Positions 32,097 to 41,522 of a stretch of 64,000 nucleotides of DNA are shown here, piece after piece. The DNA is from Phellopilus nigrolimitatus (lineage: Eukaryota > Basidiomycota > Agaricomycetes > Hymenochaetales > Hymenochaetaceae): the NCBI GenBank assembly GCA_021029095.1, contig JAJOHG010000008.1, positions 62,001 to 126,000 on the forward strand, given 5' to 3'. Position 1 is the first letter of the stretch; each line of letters opens with the position of its first letter. The notes beneath the pieces were generated by a model that was given only the letters and a program-made list of their open reading frames with translations, ran no database searches and was not told where the DNA came from. Both the position numbers and the translations under genes were made by a program.

Positions 32097-32100
32097 ACGC

Positions 32101-32648
32101 CAGCATGTCGAAGTGGCTGACCAATGTCCTTTCACGTTTATGCGACCTTTCGGAAGCACAGGATTTGTTTCAAGTTTTAGCTTTTCCAGCTCCCGACCTT
32201 TGTGGCTTTCTTTGTACAATCCTACTGCGGGCAGTGTCATTTGGGTTCTCTTTGTTGGATACGTAAAACGCGGCCTTTCATCTCGGTTGGCATTTTTCCA
32301 CGTCGGATGTTTGTAAATGCGAGAATACAATGATCGTAAGTCAGTGGCTCATCGTTCGTAATATGTAACATTGTTGAATTATAATATCTTGTGAATTAGT
32401 TTGATTAGGAATCGACTAGAATGCACATAATTGAAAAAGAACAAGTGCCATTTCCAGTACAGCATCTCCTCGTGAACTACGCGGCAAGTCCCTGATATTG
32501 AGTATCAGTCTGTACAATTGCTGAAGATTAGCAGGTAGTGCATACAAATGTTGGTGTGTACAGGTATAGAAGTAAAAGCTATAATGAGGGTACAAAATAA
32601 ACGTCTCGGAGTCCCGCCCGCGAGAAAGGTCTACCGCTTCCTATTTGT
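32101..32648. other. Intergenic region between two PWP/RW genes
   Basis: Upstream sequence of the arm A gene and 3' flank of the gene at 32649-33605. No other feature seen. Confidence 0.5.
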
Positions 32649-33605
32649 TCAGCGAAAACTGCCGAACAAGCTATCCCCTGAACTCGTCCTGTCCGTGGGA
32701 TTGCGGGGTTTATAGAAAAAGCTATCAGACGCAGCGACAACGGGCGGGGCGTAAGGCTCCACCTGGCGAGAAGACTCTATCTTCGGTTCCGTATTGGCGT
32801 CGATTGCCTGAGGGTTCGCCTTCTGCGACTGGATGAACGCGTCAAACCCGAATATAGTGTTATCGGGTCGACGGGGCGCAGAATGTTGGAGCTTGCCTTC
32901 ATATGCAAGCTCCTTCTTCAGAAAGTCGACATCCTCATCGTTGGCACCCCGTACGTACGCAGAGATGATCGCATGCGCCAAGCGGACGGACTGGCGGTCC
33001 TCCGAGACGACCTTGCTGACGAGACGCGACTCGACGATCTCAGGGTCCCAAAGGAACGCCTCCTCCTCGCGCAGCGTCTTTATCTCGCACCCTCGTTCGA
33101 CGGCACGTTCCAGCCCAAAGAGGAAGCACTCCACTTTCGAGCGGTCGAGCGGGAAGTGTGTGCGCGAGAGGGGCATGGGGCTGTCGGTGAACGCGCGCGA
33201 AAACTCGGCGTTGCCAAGGATGCAGAATGTCGGCCAAGGCACGTCCTCGAACCGGAGGCATGCGGCGAACTGGCCTTCGGGCTGGACTTCGGCACAGACG
33301 AGCGCGTACCAGCGCCTTTCGTACTCCTGGTGCGCTTTCCTACGGAATACCTCTTCTGTTTCGACCGTGTAAGGCATGGTACTGAGCTCGGGCTGCTGAT
33401 CGATCTCGCCTTCGCTTTCTTCCACAATGACTTCCAGTTTTTCTGCACGTGGCTTCCGTTTCTCCAAATAAAGGCGTCTAGCTTCCTCCCGTGTCGTTGT
33501 CTCCTCCTTGGATAAGGGCTTCCGGATTATCAGTGTTGGTTCTCGCGCAAGGCCGTGAAGGGGTCCTGCGCACTGTTGGACGATGGTATTGTTGTGAGAA
33601 GACAT
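32649..33605 (-). CDS. PWP/RW-family protein, third short paralogue
   Basis: Single exon, 318 aa from ATG 33605 (MSSHNNTIVQ); an in-frame ATG at 33623 is possible, but 33605 gives the same TATA-to-ATG spacing as the paralogues. The N-terminal part is charged (KEETTTREEARRLYLEKRK, EESEGEIDQQPEL). The family domain reads YERRWYALV, then LRFEDVPWP, KVECFLFGLE, EEAFLWDPEIVESRLVSKV and an alternating hydrophobic helix. LWDPEIVESRL aligns with RWHPDKFSPRV of the long member, so the central D-P is kept here while the other two short copies have lost it. The C-terminus is disordered (TDRTSSGDSLFGSFR). Not part of the inverted duplication itself but directly beside arm A, which suggests an older local duplication. 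Function unknown. Confidence 0.75.
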   Translation of the reverse strand: MSSHNNTIVQQCAGPLHGLAREPTLIIRKPLSKEETTTREEARRLYLEKRKPRAEKLEVIVEESEGEIDQQPELSTMPYTVETEEVFRRKAHQEYERRWYALVCAEVQPEGQFAACLRFEDVPWPTFCILGNAEFSRAFTDSPMPLSRTHFPLDRSKVECFLFGLERAVERGCEIKTLREEEAFLWDPEIVESRLVSKVVSEDRQSVRLAHAIISAYVRGANDEDVDFLKKELAYEGKLQHSAPRRPDNTIFGFDAFIQSQKANPQAIDANTEPKIESSRQVEPYAPPVVAASDSFFYKPRNPTDRTSSGDSLFGSFR

Positions 33606-33704
33606 CGTGTCGTTAAGAAACAAGACTCGGAGGCCGACGAATGAGTTGTGTATATAAGACTCGACGTGAGTGAGGACGTTTTGTAGAATATGTTGACAGA
33701 GCTG

Positions 33705-33712
33705 CTTTTATA
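33705..33712 (-). promoter_or_regulatory. TATA box (TATAAAAG) of the third PWP/RW gene
   Basis: About 107 bp upstream of ATG 33605, matching the spacing of the other two short paralogues. A second TATATA lies nearer, at 33651-33656. Confidence 0.6.
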
Positions 33713-34004
33713 TGCTGCTGTCCTCAAGCCACAATTGTCGTTTCAGCCGCGATCGAAGGCCGCGGGCCAACCGCCTGTTCCCATGAGTCATGGAAACAGG
33801 TCATAGCCACATCACACAAGAGCTTTAACTTTCAAACTTCTATTGTTCTTAACGTACGTAGATCATTTCGAACGGATGTATTTCTGAGATCAGATGTGCA
33901 TGGATAAGCAGGGTATTGTTCGAATTACAAAGTCCGAAAGCGGCACAAAAAAACTGTCGGAAGCAGTTCTACACGGCTAGAAGCACTGTGCAGGATGATG
34001 CTTT

Positions 34005-34454
34005 TCACATAACGCCCTCACTCCTTGACACAATATACCTTCAGCAGAACCAGATAACAATTTCAATGCGAGTTGCAAGAAAACAGGTATTAACGATGAC
34101 GCACCAGGCATGAATCACGCCCGGAATCCATCCAAGGATCCACAGGAGAATGTTTATCCAGAAATCTAGTAGGCACGGCGAAAACGCAAGGGTGTAAGGA
34201 TCGTTTGAAGATATAGTTTATAGATTAGAAAGAATGCAATACCGGCTGTACAACCTCTCTCTATAATAACGCATCGTATCAGGGGAAAAAATCGCTGTCT
34301 CTCAAAATAAGAAACTTACTGAAGAATACGGCGGCGGGTGGCACGACGCTGAAATGAGGAGTCAGCGTCTGTTCATATGAATTTTTTCGGCTGCTCACAT
34401 TGCGAGAAAGTACAGGAGGACATCGCTAGTTGGAGAAGCAGCTGTTTGGGCCAT
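34005..34454 (-). CDS. Pmp3/YqaE-family plasma-membrane proteolipid, copy 1
   Basis: Five small exons (34454-34399, 34348-34320, 34260-34243, 34165-34105, 34038-34005) give 65 aa. The protein shows the whole family pattern: short N-terminus, first helix SDVLLYFLAI, the PPAAVFFKRGC loop, second helix FWINILLWILGWIPGVIHAW and a short tail (YIVSRSEGVM). Pmp3-type proteins are two-helix proteolipids that control membrane potential and tolerance to salt and cation stress. Exons of 18 and 29 nt make it easily missed by gene callers. The last intron was chosen because it restores the family's HAWY end. A CRE palindrome and a TATA-like site lie upstream. A second, more diverged member is 0.9 kb away on the same strand. 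Confidence 0.88.
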
Positions 34455-34504
34455 GGTGGTTGAATTCAAGGGGGATTGTGGCGTTATCACTGTCGGCGAA
34501 AGCG

Positions 34505-34511
34505 CTTTATA
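34505..34511 (-). promoter_or_regulatory. TATA-like site (TATAAAG) of Pmp3 copy 1
   Basis: About 55 bp upstream of ATG 34454 on the minus strand. Confidence 0.45.
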
Positions 34512-34538
34512 CGGCGAGCGGAGATTGCTGGATATAAA

Positions 34539-34546
34539 TGACGTCA
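34539..34546. promoter_or_regulatory. CRE/ATF palindrome TGACGTCA upstream of Pmp3 copy 1
   Basis: Perfect 8-bp palindrome about 85-92 bp upstream of ATG 34454. TGACGTCA is the known site of CREB/ATF bZIP factors; fungal Atf1/Sko1-type factors act downstream of the Hog1 stress kinase. The position before a stress proteolipid makes it a good regulatory candidate. Confidence 0.55.
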
Positions 34547-34554
34547 TCAGGGCT

Positions 34555-35384
34555 GGGCATCTTTGCGGACGGTCTCCATCCGTCAATTTTCAGAAATTTC
34601 AAATGTAGAGGCGGGAAAGTAAGATGGGTGCAAGATGACGGACATTTCTGCGTCAGAGATGACAAAATGTGATTAAGACTGGAGGAACTTGAGTTACCTA
34701 GGAGCACGTGACACAGACACGCCAACCGACGCGTTAATACCGTAACGATAACTCAATGCGTGGGAGTGTACAATTGTTATATGAAATCATATTTCTCCTT
34801 ACATATGCGGTGTATACTCATCGGAAACACCCAATGAAGTCTGCGCTGCAAAGTGGATTTTCCCGGAATTCAATTTGCGCCCATGGCATCCTTTGCACGG
34901 CAGGAGCAAAGTTGCGCCTCTAACACCAAATGAGTGCCTGACAACGTGGTTAATACAACTCAAAGCTGCTATGACGAACACAGAAAATATCACACGGAAT
35001 TGACTTCAATTCCTGAATCTCAGCACACTATTCGTCATCGTCTTAGATTTATGGTTTTGGACATGCTAGAGAGGTTAAGGTTCGCAACAGCGATGTATAC
35101 ATTTTGATACAAGCATGCGCACGAATAATATAGCTGCGTTCTTGCCAAGGAACATGAAATTGGCGCGACAATTAAAGAACAAAAAATATCAGATCCATAG
35201 TCAAGCAGGCCAGGCTTGTTATGAATTCGAAGAAAATGTAACAGAATAATTAAGTTTAAAAACGGTGAATGGGACTAGCTAGGCAATGAAGCATATTTGG
35301 TTAGATGGCGAACAGTGGATCATACTTTTGAAGCGACTCACCGAATATGATCCGCTCAGGATCTCAGTGCATATCGTTACTGGT
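34555..35384. other. Intergenic region between the two Pmp3 genes
   Basis: AT-rich, no conserved frame. It holds the upstream region of copy 1 and the 3' flank of copy 2. Confidence 0.5.
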
Positions 35385-35875
35385 CTACCTATATGTTACA
35401 ATAACATATCTGCAGTAAATCGATGAGCAAGTTTTTCAGTAGACAATCGAGAAAACCGCAAGAGGGCCTGCAGAACTCACACAGCATGGATGAAGCCAGG
35501 AATTATTCCACAAAGCCATAGTAAGAAGTTGATGATAATCTCTGAAATGCATGGTTGTTGTCAGCTTCGAGATGGAATAGTGCGCTAAGCATAGACCACG
35601 CACGGAACCACGCTCCCTTCCTGAATTCGAGCTCTGAAGAAATAAAACAGGAGGTAAGCCGGGCTTCATATGCGGAGAAATGGGTTCGACGCACTGAGAG
35701 CGACTGCTATCCACGAGAATAGACTGGGAGGGTTAGGGAGAAGTCAGTATTCCGTTCTTAAAATGAGATGGCTATTCACGTACATGGCGATAATAATAAG
35801 GAGCATATCACTGCATGTTACCACATGCTTAGATCTGCGTTTCTGTATGCGGCGGCGGCGATGATGTGTTGCCAT
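35385..35875 (-). CDS. Pmp3/YqaE-like proteolipid, copy 2 (diverged)
   Basis: Five exons (35875-35784, 35723-35695, 35633-35604, 35541-35481, 35409-35385) give 78 aa in one frame. Exons 2 and 4 have the same lengths (29 and 61 nt) and phases as in copy 1. First helix CSDMLLIIIAIL, second helix IIINFLLWLCGIIPGFIHAV, end YVIVTYR. The usual PP turn is replaced by SW (LFSWIAVALKLEF) and the KRGC loop is changed, so function may have shifted. The N-terminus is unusual: from the only in-frame upstream ATG (35875) it starts with a very basic stretch (HHRRRRIQKRRSK); a shorter start at 35806 is possible. Confidence 0.72.
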
Positions 35876-36830
35876 GCTGTCTGGTCTGTTGGTGTGAAGG
35901 TTCTAAGGAAAGGAGAGAAAGTCAAAACATAAGCTTGTATATAACGATCTCCCGGGTTTACATTGCTTATCTTTAGCAGGTCTAGCAGAATGTGCAATGG
36001 GAACCGTCAGCTTTGCAGACACAATCTGTTCGGGCCGCCTATTTGACGCAATTCGAGCGCGCCCAAGTCGTCGAGCAAAGTGGCTATCCATCGACGAGAC
36101 CAGCCTGAATATTGAGGAGCAGTAAAAGTCGGAGGTCAATCAAGAGAAGCATGCTCAACTGCAGAGGATTGTTATGCGTTCGCGAAACAAATGGTAGAGG
36201 TGGGTAGCCAGCCGCCACGGCGTGGTGAAGTCACCTCGCAATGATTTGCACCGTCGGCATCTCGGCTTTGCGAGTACAGCCGTCAGCCGGACTTATCACT
36301 TAGTATGTACCGGCTTGTATGGTGTAGCGAGACTGGTCTACGTCGTCTTTCGTGCGTCAGAATTCAAAACTTGGTCTGAAGGAGAAAAACAAGCAGAGCC
36401 GCCAAAGCTCGAGGGCTCAACAGCACAAGCGAGGCTTTTCTTTTCTTTTCACGCGGAACTCCGGACGCATGTTTTCTGTCTTTCTTCTTTGCAGTCAAGC
36501 TCTGGAGGCTCAGTCGCTCGCAGGAAACCCCCGCCCGGACTTATGAAGCTCGGGAACTCGCGTGATCTCTGGCCAAACCGGAAACGTGTTCTAGACTATG
36601 CTAGCTCTCGCGATTGTGACCATTCAGACGCACGTACATCAAAGGGGGCATCATCATAATGAAAGGCCTCGCAGACGTTATTTGAAGAGCACACCCAGCT
36701 TGCAAGCGGGGGGCGCCGTACGGGGTCGTCGTCGCCGCACACTCATTTCTCGACTGCCGTCCCCCGCGCCCGCCAAACGCCGTCGACGCCTTCCCAACTA
36801 CCAACTCAGCCGCAGATCTAGCGCCGGAGA
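35876..36830. other. Intergenic region, start of GC rise
   Basis: No convincing gene. Open frames at 36222-36659 have no conserved motif. Base composition turns GC-rich from about 36.7 kb. Confidence 0.45.
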
Positions 36831-37226
36831 ATGTCCCGCATCCCGTCCACGAGCACATGCCGCTGCGGCAGGCACGCCGCGCCGTCCGCGCCCTTTCCAG
36901 CCGCGTGCGCGCCTCCCGCCGCTTCGAGCTCCTTCCCGACGCCTGTGTGCACGCCGCCGCCCGCGCCCGCCGCCGCGGCCTACCCGAGCCCGCCGCCCTC
37001 CCCGCCGCCGCGCACCGCGGGAGGCGGCGGCGGCGGCGGCGGCGGCGTCGCGGACGCGTTCCGCCTGTGCGCGGAGATGATGGGCATGACGCTCGACGCG
37101 TTCACGTACTCGTGCCCGCCGACGCCCGCGGCGTCCCCTGCGGGCTCGCGGCGCGCGACGCCGGCGGGCTCTCCTGCGGGCTCTCCTGCGGGCTCACCGA
37201 AGCGGCCGAGGCCGGCGCGGAGGTAG
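36831..37226 (+). CDS. Hypothetical Pro/Ala/Ser-rich small protein
   Basis: A 131-aa frame with a good start context (GAGAATGTCC). It contains a Cys/Arg N-terminus (STCRCGRH), long Pro/Ala tracts, a Gly run, one folded-looking helix (VADAFRLCAEMMGMTLDAFTYS) and a C-terminal tandem SPAG repeat ending basic (KRPRPARR). The helix with two Met-Met/Leu pairs is the only non-repetitive part. No known domain. Low complexity and high GC mean chance frames are common here, so it may be wrong. Confidence 0.4.
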   Translation: MSRIPSTSTCRCGRHAAPSAPFPAACAPPAASSSFPTPVCTPPPAPAAAAYPSPPPSPPPRTAGGGGGGGGGVADAFRLCAEMMGMTLDAFTYSCPPTPAASPAGSRRATPAGSPAGSPAGSPKRPRPARR

Positions 37227-38228
37227 CGGAATGGAACGAGTACGCTTCCTTCGGTAGTGGCGCGGCGACGGGCGGGGTGTCGATGCGCCACGAGATGACG
37301 GCGTTCAATCATGACTTCAAGTCCGCGCGTCCACCGCCCTTCGGTTTTTTGACGGCGCACAATTTGCCTTTGTCATTCTATTCGTTCCTTGAAATTTTTC
37401 GTCTTCCCCTTCGTTCATCCTGGGCTCATCCAAGCTCCTAAATTATTTGTACCCATCAGCCATGCCTAGGATTTTCGTTCGAGTCTCGACTCCACTCGCC
37501 TCTGCCCTCGCGCACTCGTGCACAGTATTTATGTCGATCCCTTCACATCATCTCGTTTCCATCTTGATTGCACCCGTTCCGTCGCTCTTTTATCTTCCTT
37601 TCCCCTCCTCGATTTATGATTTTTCTCCCCCATCATGCACGCATTCCCGCATCCCACAAAACGACGCATTGTGCCCGCACAATCACATGTATATTTATGA
37701 CTAGACACGACAAATCGGAGCCACGCGCTCATAAATTATATTAATACAAAATCAACGTCACGGATACACGCCCTCTTCCCGTCGTGCACGTCTCGCCGCC
37801 ACGGCACGCGCAACTACGGACGCGAAGCTTGACTGATCGTGTGCGATCCGGACAGCGGCGAGGGCGAGGGCGACAGATCCAGCGGGAGTCCCCGTGGGCA
37901 GCCACAGAGCCCGTTAAGTACTAAGCAAAACCGACAGAGCAGCAAGACGAGGCGGCGAGATGGATCGGCGACGCACATTCATGAGCCGGCGCCCGAGCGA
38001 CGGAGCGAAGACCAGCCCAACAGGCTTTAGGGGCGCGTGTCGGGCGCGTTGCGCCCATTACACCCAAGCAGCGCGCACACGGGGGCAGTACCCGATAGCC
38101 CATCGGGACGATCCCAGATGCAGCCGCGCCGACGCCGGGCAGACACGCGCGCAGGACAGCGCGAGAATCTAGAGCGGTTGGACGGACAGGGAAGGCGGCG
38201 AAGCGAAGCGAAGCGCCGTCACTGGCGT

Positions 38229-38249
38229 GCAGGCTGCAGGCTGCAGGCT
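38229..38249. repeat. 7-bp tandem repeat (GCAGGCT x3)
   Basis: Three perfect head-to-tail copies. Confidence 0.85.
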
Positions 38250-38623
38250 GGCGTAATTAAACTGATTGTGGTTCGTGATCGCTGGCTGGCAGGCGCCAAT
38301 CGGCGTCTGTCAGAGAAGCGGTATATTGCGTGCGGAGACTCGGCCAGCCAGCCTGGCGGAGTCGTCGAGGGTGGAGCTGGGCCAAAAGCTCCGAAGTGTC
38401 TCAAGGTAGAAGCAGGGACGGACGCGGGAGCAGAGGCAGAGGCAGAGGCAGCTGATCATGACGACGGGGACGAGACGGAGATGAAAGGAGAAGCCGAGAA
38501 GTGTCTCGCGGAGCCTGTCTGTCTGGTGAATCATCGCGGGCCACGTCAGAGGACTGGGGCCGGGGCTAGGGCTGCGACGCCGCTTCGACACGCCGCTGGC
38601 TTCGCGTCTCTTGCTTCGCCGTC

Positions 38624-38657
38624 GAGGCGAGGCGAGGCGAGGCGCGGCGAGGCGCGA
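38624..38657. repeat. GAGGC-type 5-bp tandem repeat
   Basis: CGAGGCGAGGCGAGG pattern repeated about six times with one substitution. Confidence 0.75.
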
Positions 38658-41522
38658 GCTAGGCCGGCCCGGTTCTGGGCACAGGACTAACTGAGTATTC
38701 CGAGCAGGGCGCCGCTGAACGCGTTATGCACGCTGCTCGATCAAGATATAAAATAAAAATAAAAAGTAAAAATGAAAAATAAAAATATAGCCAGAATAAG
38801 CGGAAAGGAAGGGCGAGGGCGAGGGCGATGCGCCGCGCGCCGCGCGAGGGTCGGCCAGCCGCGATCGAGGTAGGTAATCGAGGATCGCGGAAACCCGCGC
38901 GGCTCTGCCTGAGGGCGCCGCTGGGGGGGAACGAGCGGGTGCATACACGCTGTATGGGCCGAAAACAAATGACGCAGCCGCGGCCGGCGCAGCTTCTGCG
39001 GCTGGGCTTCGACACACAGAGACGGACGGCGATAGCGGAGGCGATGGGGCGCGGTGGAGCGGGATAAGACGGGAAGAAGGGAAGGGTGTATGCGCCTGCC
39101 TCCTGCGCGCTGCGCGTGCTGATGCACTCTAACTGTGTACTGTATGTATCGCAGCGTCTTCTATCATCGCGCGTGTGAAGGGACAGCGGGCGCAGGCATT
39201 CTGCGGCTGTAGGCGCAGCAGCTCTGGTCAGCTGGAGAGATAGATAGACCCCGCGCGGGGCGATGCGCTGCCTGCGCGCGGGCTAGAAGCGCCGGGGGGA
39301 AAGCCTAAGTGGCGTCATAGAGACCGTTTCCGATTTCGCGGCACACGACCAGGAAATTTGAAAGCAGCAGGGTGCGCTCAATCGAGAAGAAAAGAACTGG
39401 GCTGGGCGGAGCGGAAGCGCGGCGGGTGTTGGCGGCTAGGGCGTAGAAGATGGAGATTGAGGATTTTGGAGCGGAAGGCGCAGGAGCAGCTGCGTCTTGA
39501 TAGGCCCCTTTTCGTCCGTTCAATTCCAGGATTCCGAAGGACGACGTGCTGCGTGTATAAGAAAGCTTCCGAAGCCCGTAGGTTGGCGGGCAGCATGGCG
39601 CGGCACACGACCAGAAAAGCCAGATTGAGAAGGAATAGAAAGGGAGTTTGCACAGGCGACTTGTTTCTCCAGAAAAGACGTACATACTTGCGTAAGGCCG
39701 AAACTGGCGTGCTTTTTTTTTTGTCGGTCGGCGGACGCGCAACGCAACGCGTTTTCCAGCTCCAATAAGAAAAAGAAAAGTAAAAAAAAAAAAAGCGGGC
39801 GCAGGGATGGCTTGGATCCAAATCCAAGAAGGCTCTGCTGACCAAGGGGCCAGAGGCGGGCCAGCGCCGGCTGTTGATGTGTCCCCTTCCGTGTGTCCGT
39901 TCGCGCGCACGTGTGCGCCGTTTTCGATTCGACCTATCCTTTTTTTTTTTTCTGCAGGACATGCGAGCGAGCGAGCTTTTCGACTTGGGAAGGAGACGGG
40001 GGGTAGGGACGGAGCGCCGCAGATGTCTTCGGTGCGTGTACACAGTATACGTATGAGGCTTTGGCCGCGGTGTGCGGCTGCACGCGCGGCGTCTTCCCTG
40101 ATCAACCCCCCAAAAAACACTTTGCGCAGCGAAGTAGACAGGGTGCAGAGCGTATGAGCCCCGGGTACGCGTACGTGCCAAGTTTGAGTGTCGTCCTCGG
40201 CGCGGCGCGTGACGCTGGCAGGGAAAGCAGCAGGCGCGGGCGGTGCGATTTGGTGAGAGGAAGGGCTAGGCGGCGGTGGGACGCGGGAGGCGGCGCGGGC
40301 TCGCGATATCCGTTTGTTGGCTTCGTATTGCTTTAGGCGCGCGGCGGACGGAGGAGCTGCAGCGCGAATAGATAGAGAAGCAGCTGTACGTAGGTGTTGG
40401 CAGGCATGCGGCGGGGAGGGGCTGGCGTGTGGCCGCTTCGGCGCTGGACGCGGCCCTGGCGCGAAACGACGCGACGCATACACATACACATACATTGCGC
40501 ATTGCGGGCGCAGAGATAAGTGTGGAGGGTTTCGGCGCGAGAGAGCGTTTTGAAGCGAGCAGCGCACGACGTCTTGCGTCTTCGTGCGAGCTACTCGCTC
40601 GAGCCCGATTTAATTCTTCGCGCTTCGCACTTCGTCTTCGTCCTCGTCCTCGCGTCGGCGATAGCGATCTGGTGTGCGACAGAGCGCGCGCGCGGGTGCC
40701 GAGCGAGCGGCACGCAGGTGTGCGGGCGCAGGTGCGCTGAGGCGAGAAGAGTGCTGCGTCGCGCTGCGTGTCGCGTGTCGCGTGTGGGGCAGCGTTACAG
40801 AGTTAAGATGGGCTGCGCGGATGGGGGATGGGGGATCTAAAACCTTACTCGGACATAGAGCGGGACGAGCGAGGAGACACCCGACAGGTTGGAAAAGTGA
40901 TCTATCTCTTGAGAGCGAGCGCCCGTATGGGGCCATATGCCGCGTCTGTCAAGGCGACGGGTTAGGGACGGGCGCTGGATATGGGACGGGGCTCCCTCGG
41001 GGGGGAAGGCTGAACGTGGGCACTGCGCGCGGGTGAATCCGTGGAGGTGTGCGGTGTGATGCGTCACGTGCGCGGCAAGCGAGAAACACGAGGCGCGTCT
41101 GGCCGGTGTCCCACCCATCGGCCAGCCAGCCGTCGTCTCGCCCGTCTCTTCTCGACCTCGACGAAAGACGAAGGACGAGCCCGCGCACGCAGGGCCACCA
41201 CACGCAACGCCCCGCACACGCCCCGCACGCACACACGCCCCCGCGCGAGCCCCGGGCGCTGTTGACGCACACGCCGCGCGCACAGCGGACGCCGGGTGCA
41301 CACCTCGGACGGACGGACTGTCTACTGTCGGACACGCGGCACCTGCACCTGCACCGTGGCATATCGAACTAGCAGCTGCCCCTCCAGCCGCCTGCCGGCC
41401 CCCGCATGTCCCAGGCCCTTCACGCCACGCCACGACACACACATACTTAACGCACAGGCGAGCCCTATCTCCCCACTCCCCTCTTGTCCTTCTCTCCGTC
41501 CTCCTTCCCGCCGCCGCGACCC

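Larger units (their letters stand above)
27945..32100 (+). repeat. Arm A of a 4.1-kb inverted segmental duplication
   Basis: The reverse complement of this arm aligns along its length with 52612-56786: outer end ACCGGTGATTAGT, degenerate outer region, kinase-like gene, shared 3' intergenic block, PWP/RW gene and its TATA box. Similarity is very high over the kinase gene and the intergenic block, and lower toward both ends. Confidence 0.9.
37227..41522. other. 4.3-kb GC-rich region without a credible gene
   Basis: Frames of up to 420 codons exist on both strands, but they are composed of Arg, Ala, Pro and Ser runs with no domain, as expected from GC-rich DNA with few stops. An A-rich insert lies at 38742-38790, short tandem repeats at 38229-38249 and 38624-38657. 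The last part (from about 41.0 kb) is probably promoter and 5' UTR of the gene at 41523. A long non-coding transcript is possible. Confidence 0.4.

Noticed and set aside
39305..40567. 420-codon minus-strand frame in the GC-rich region
   Set aside because: Several overlapping frames of similar length exist on both strands, with no motif and poor start context.
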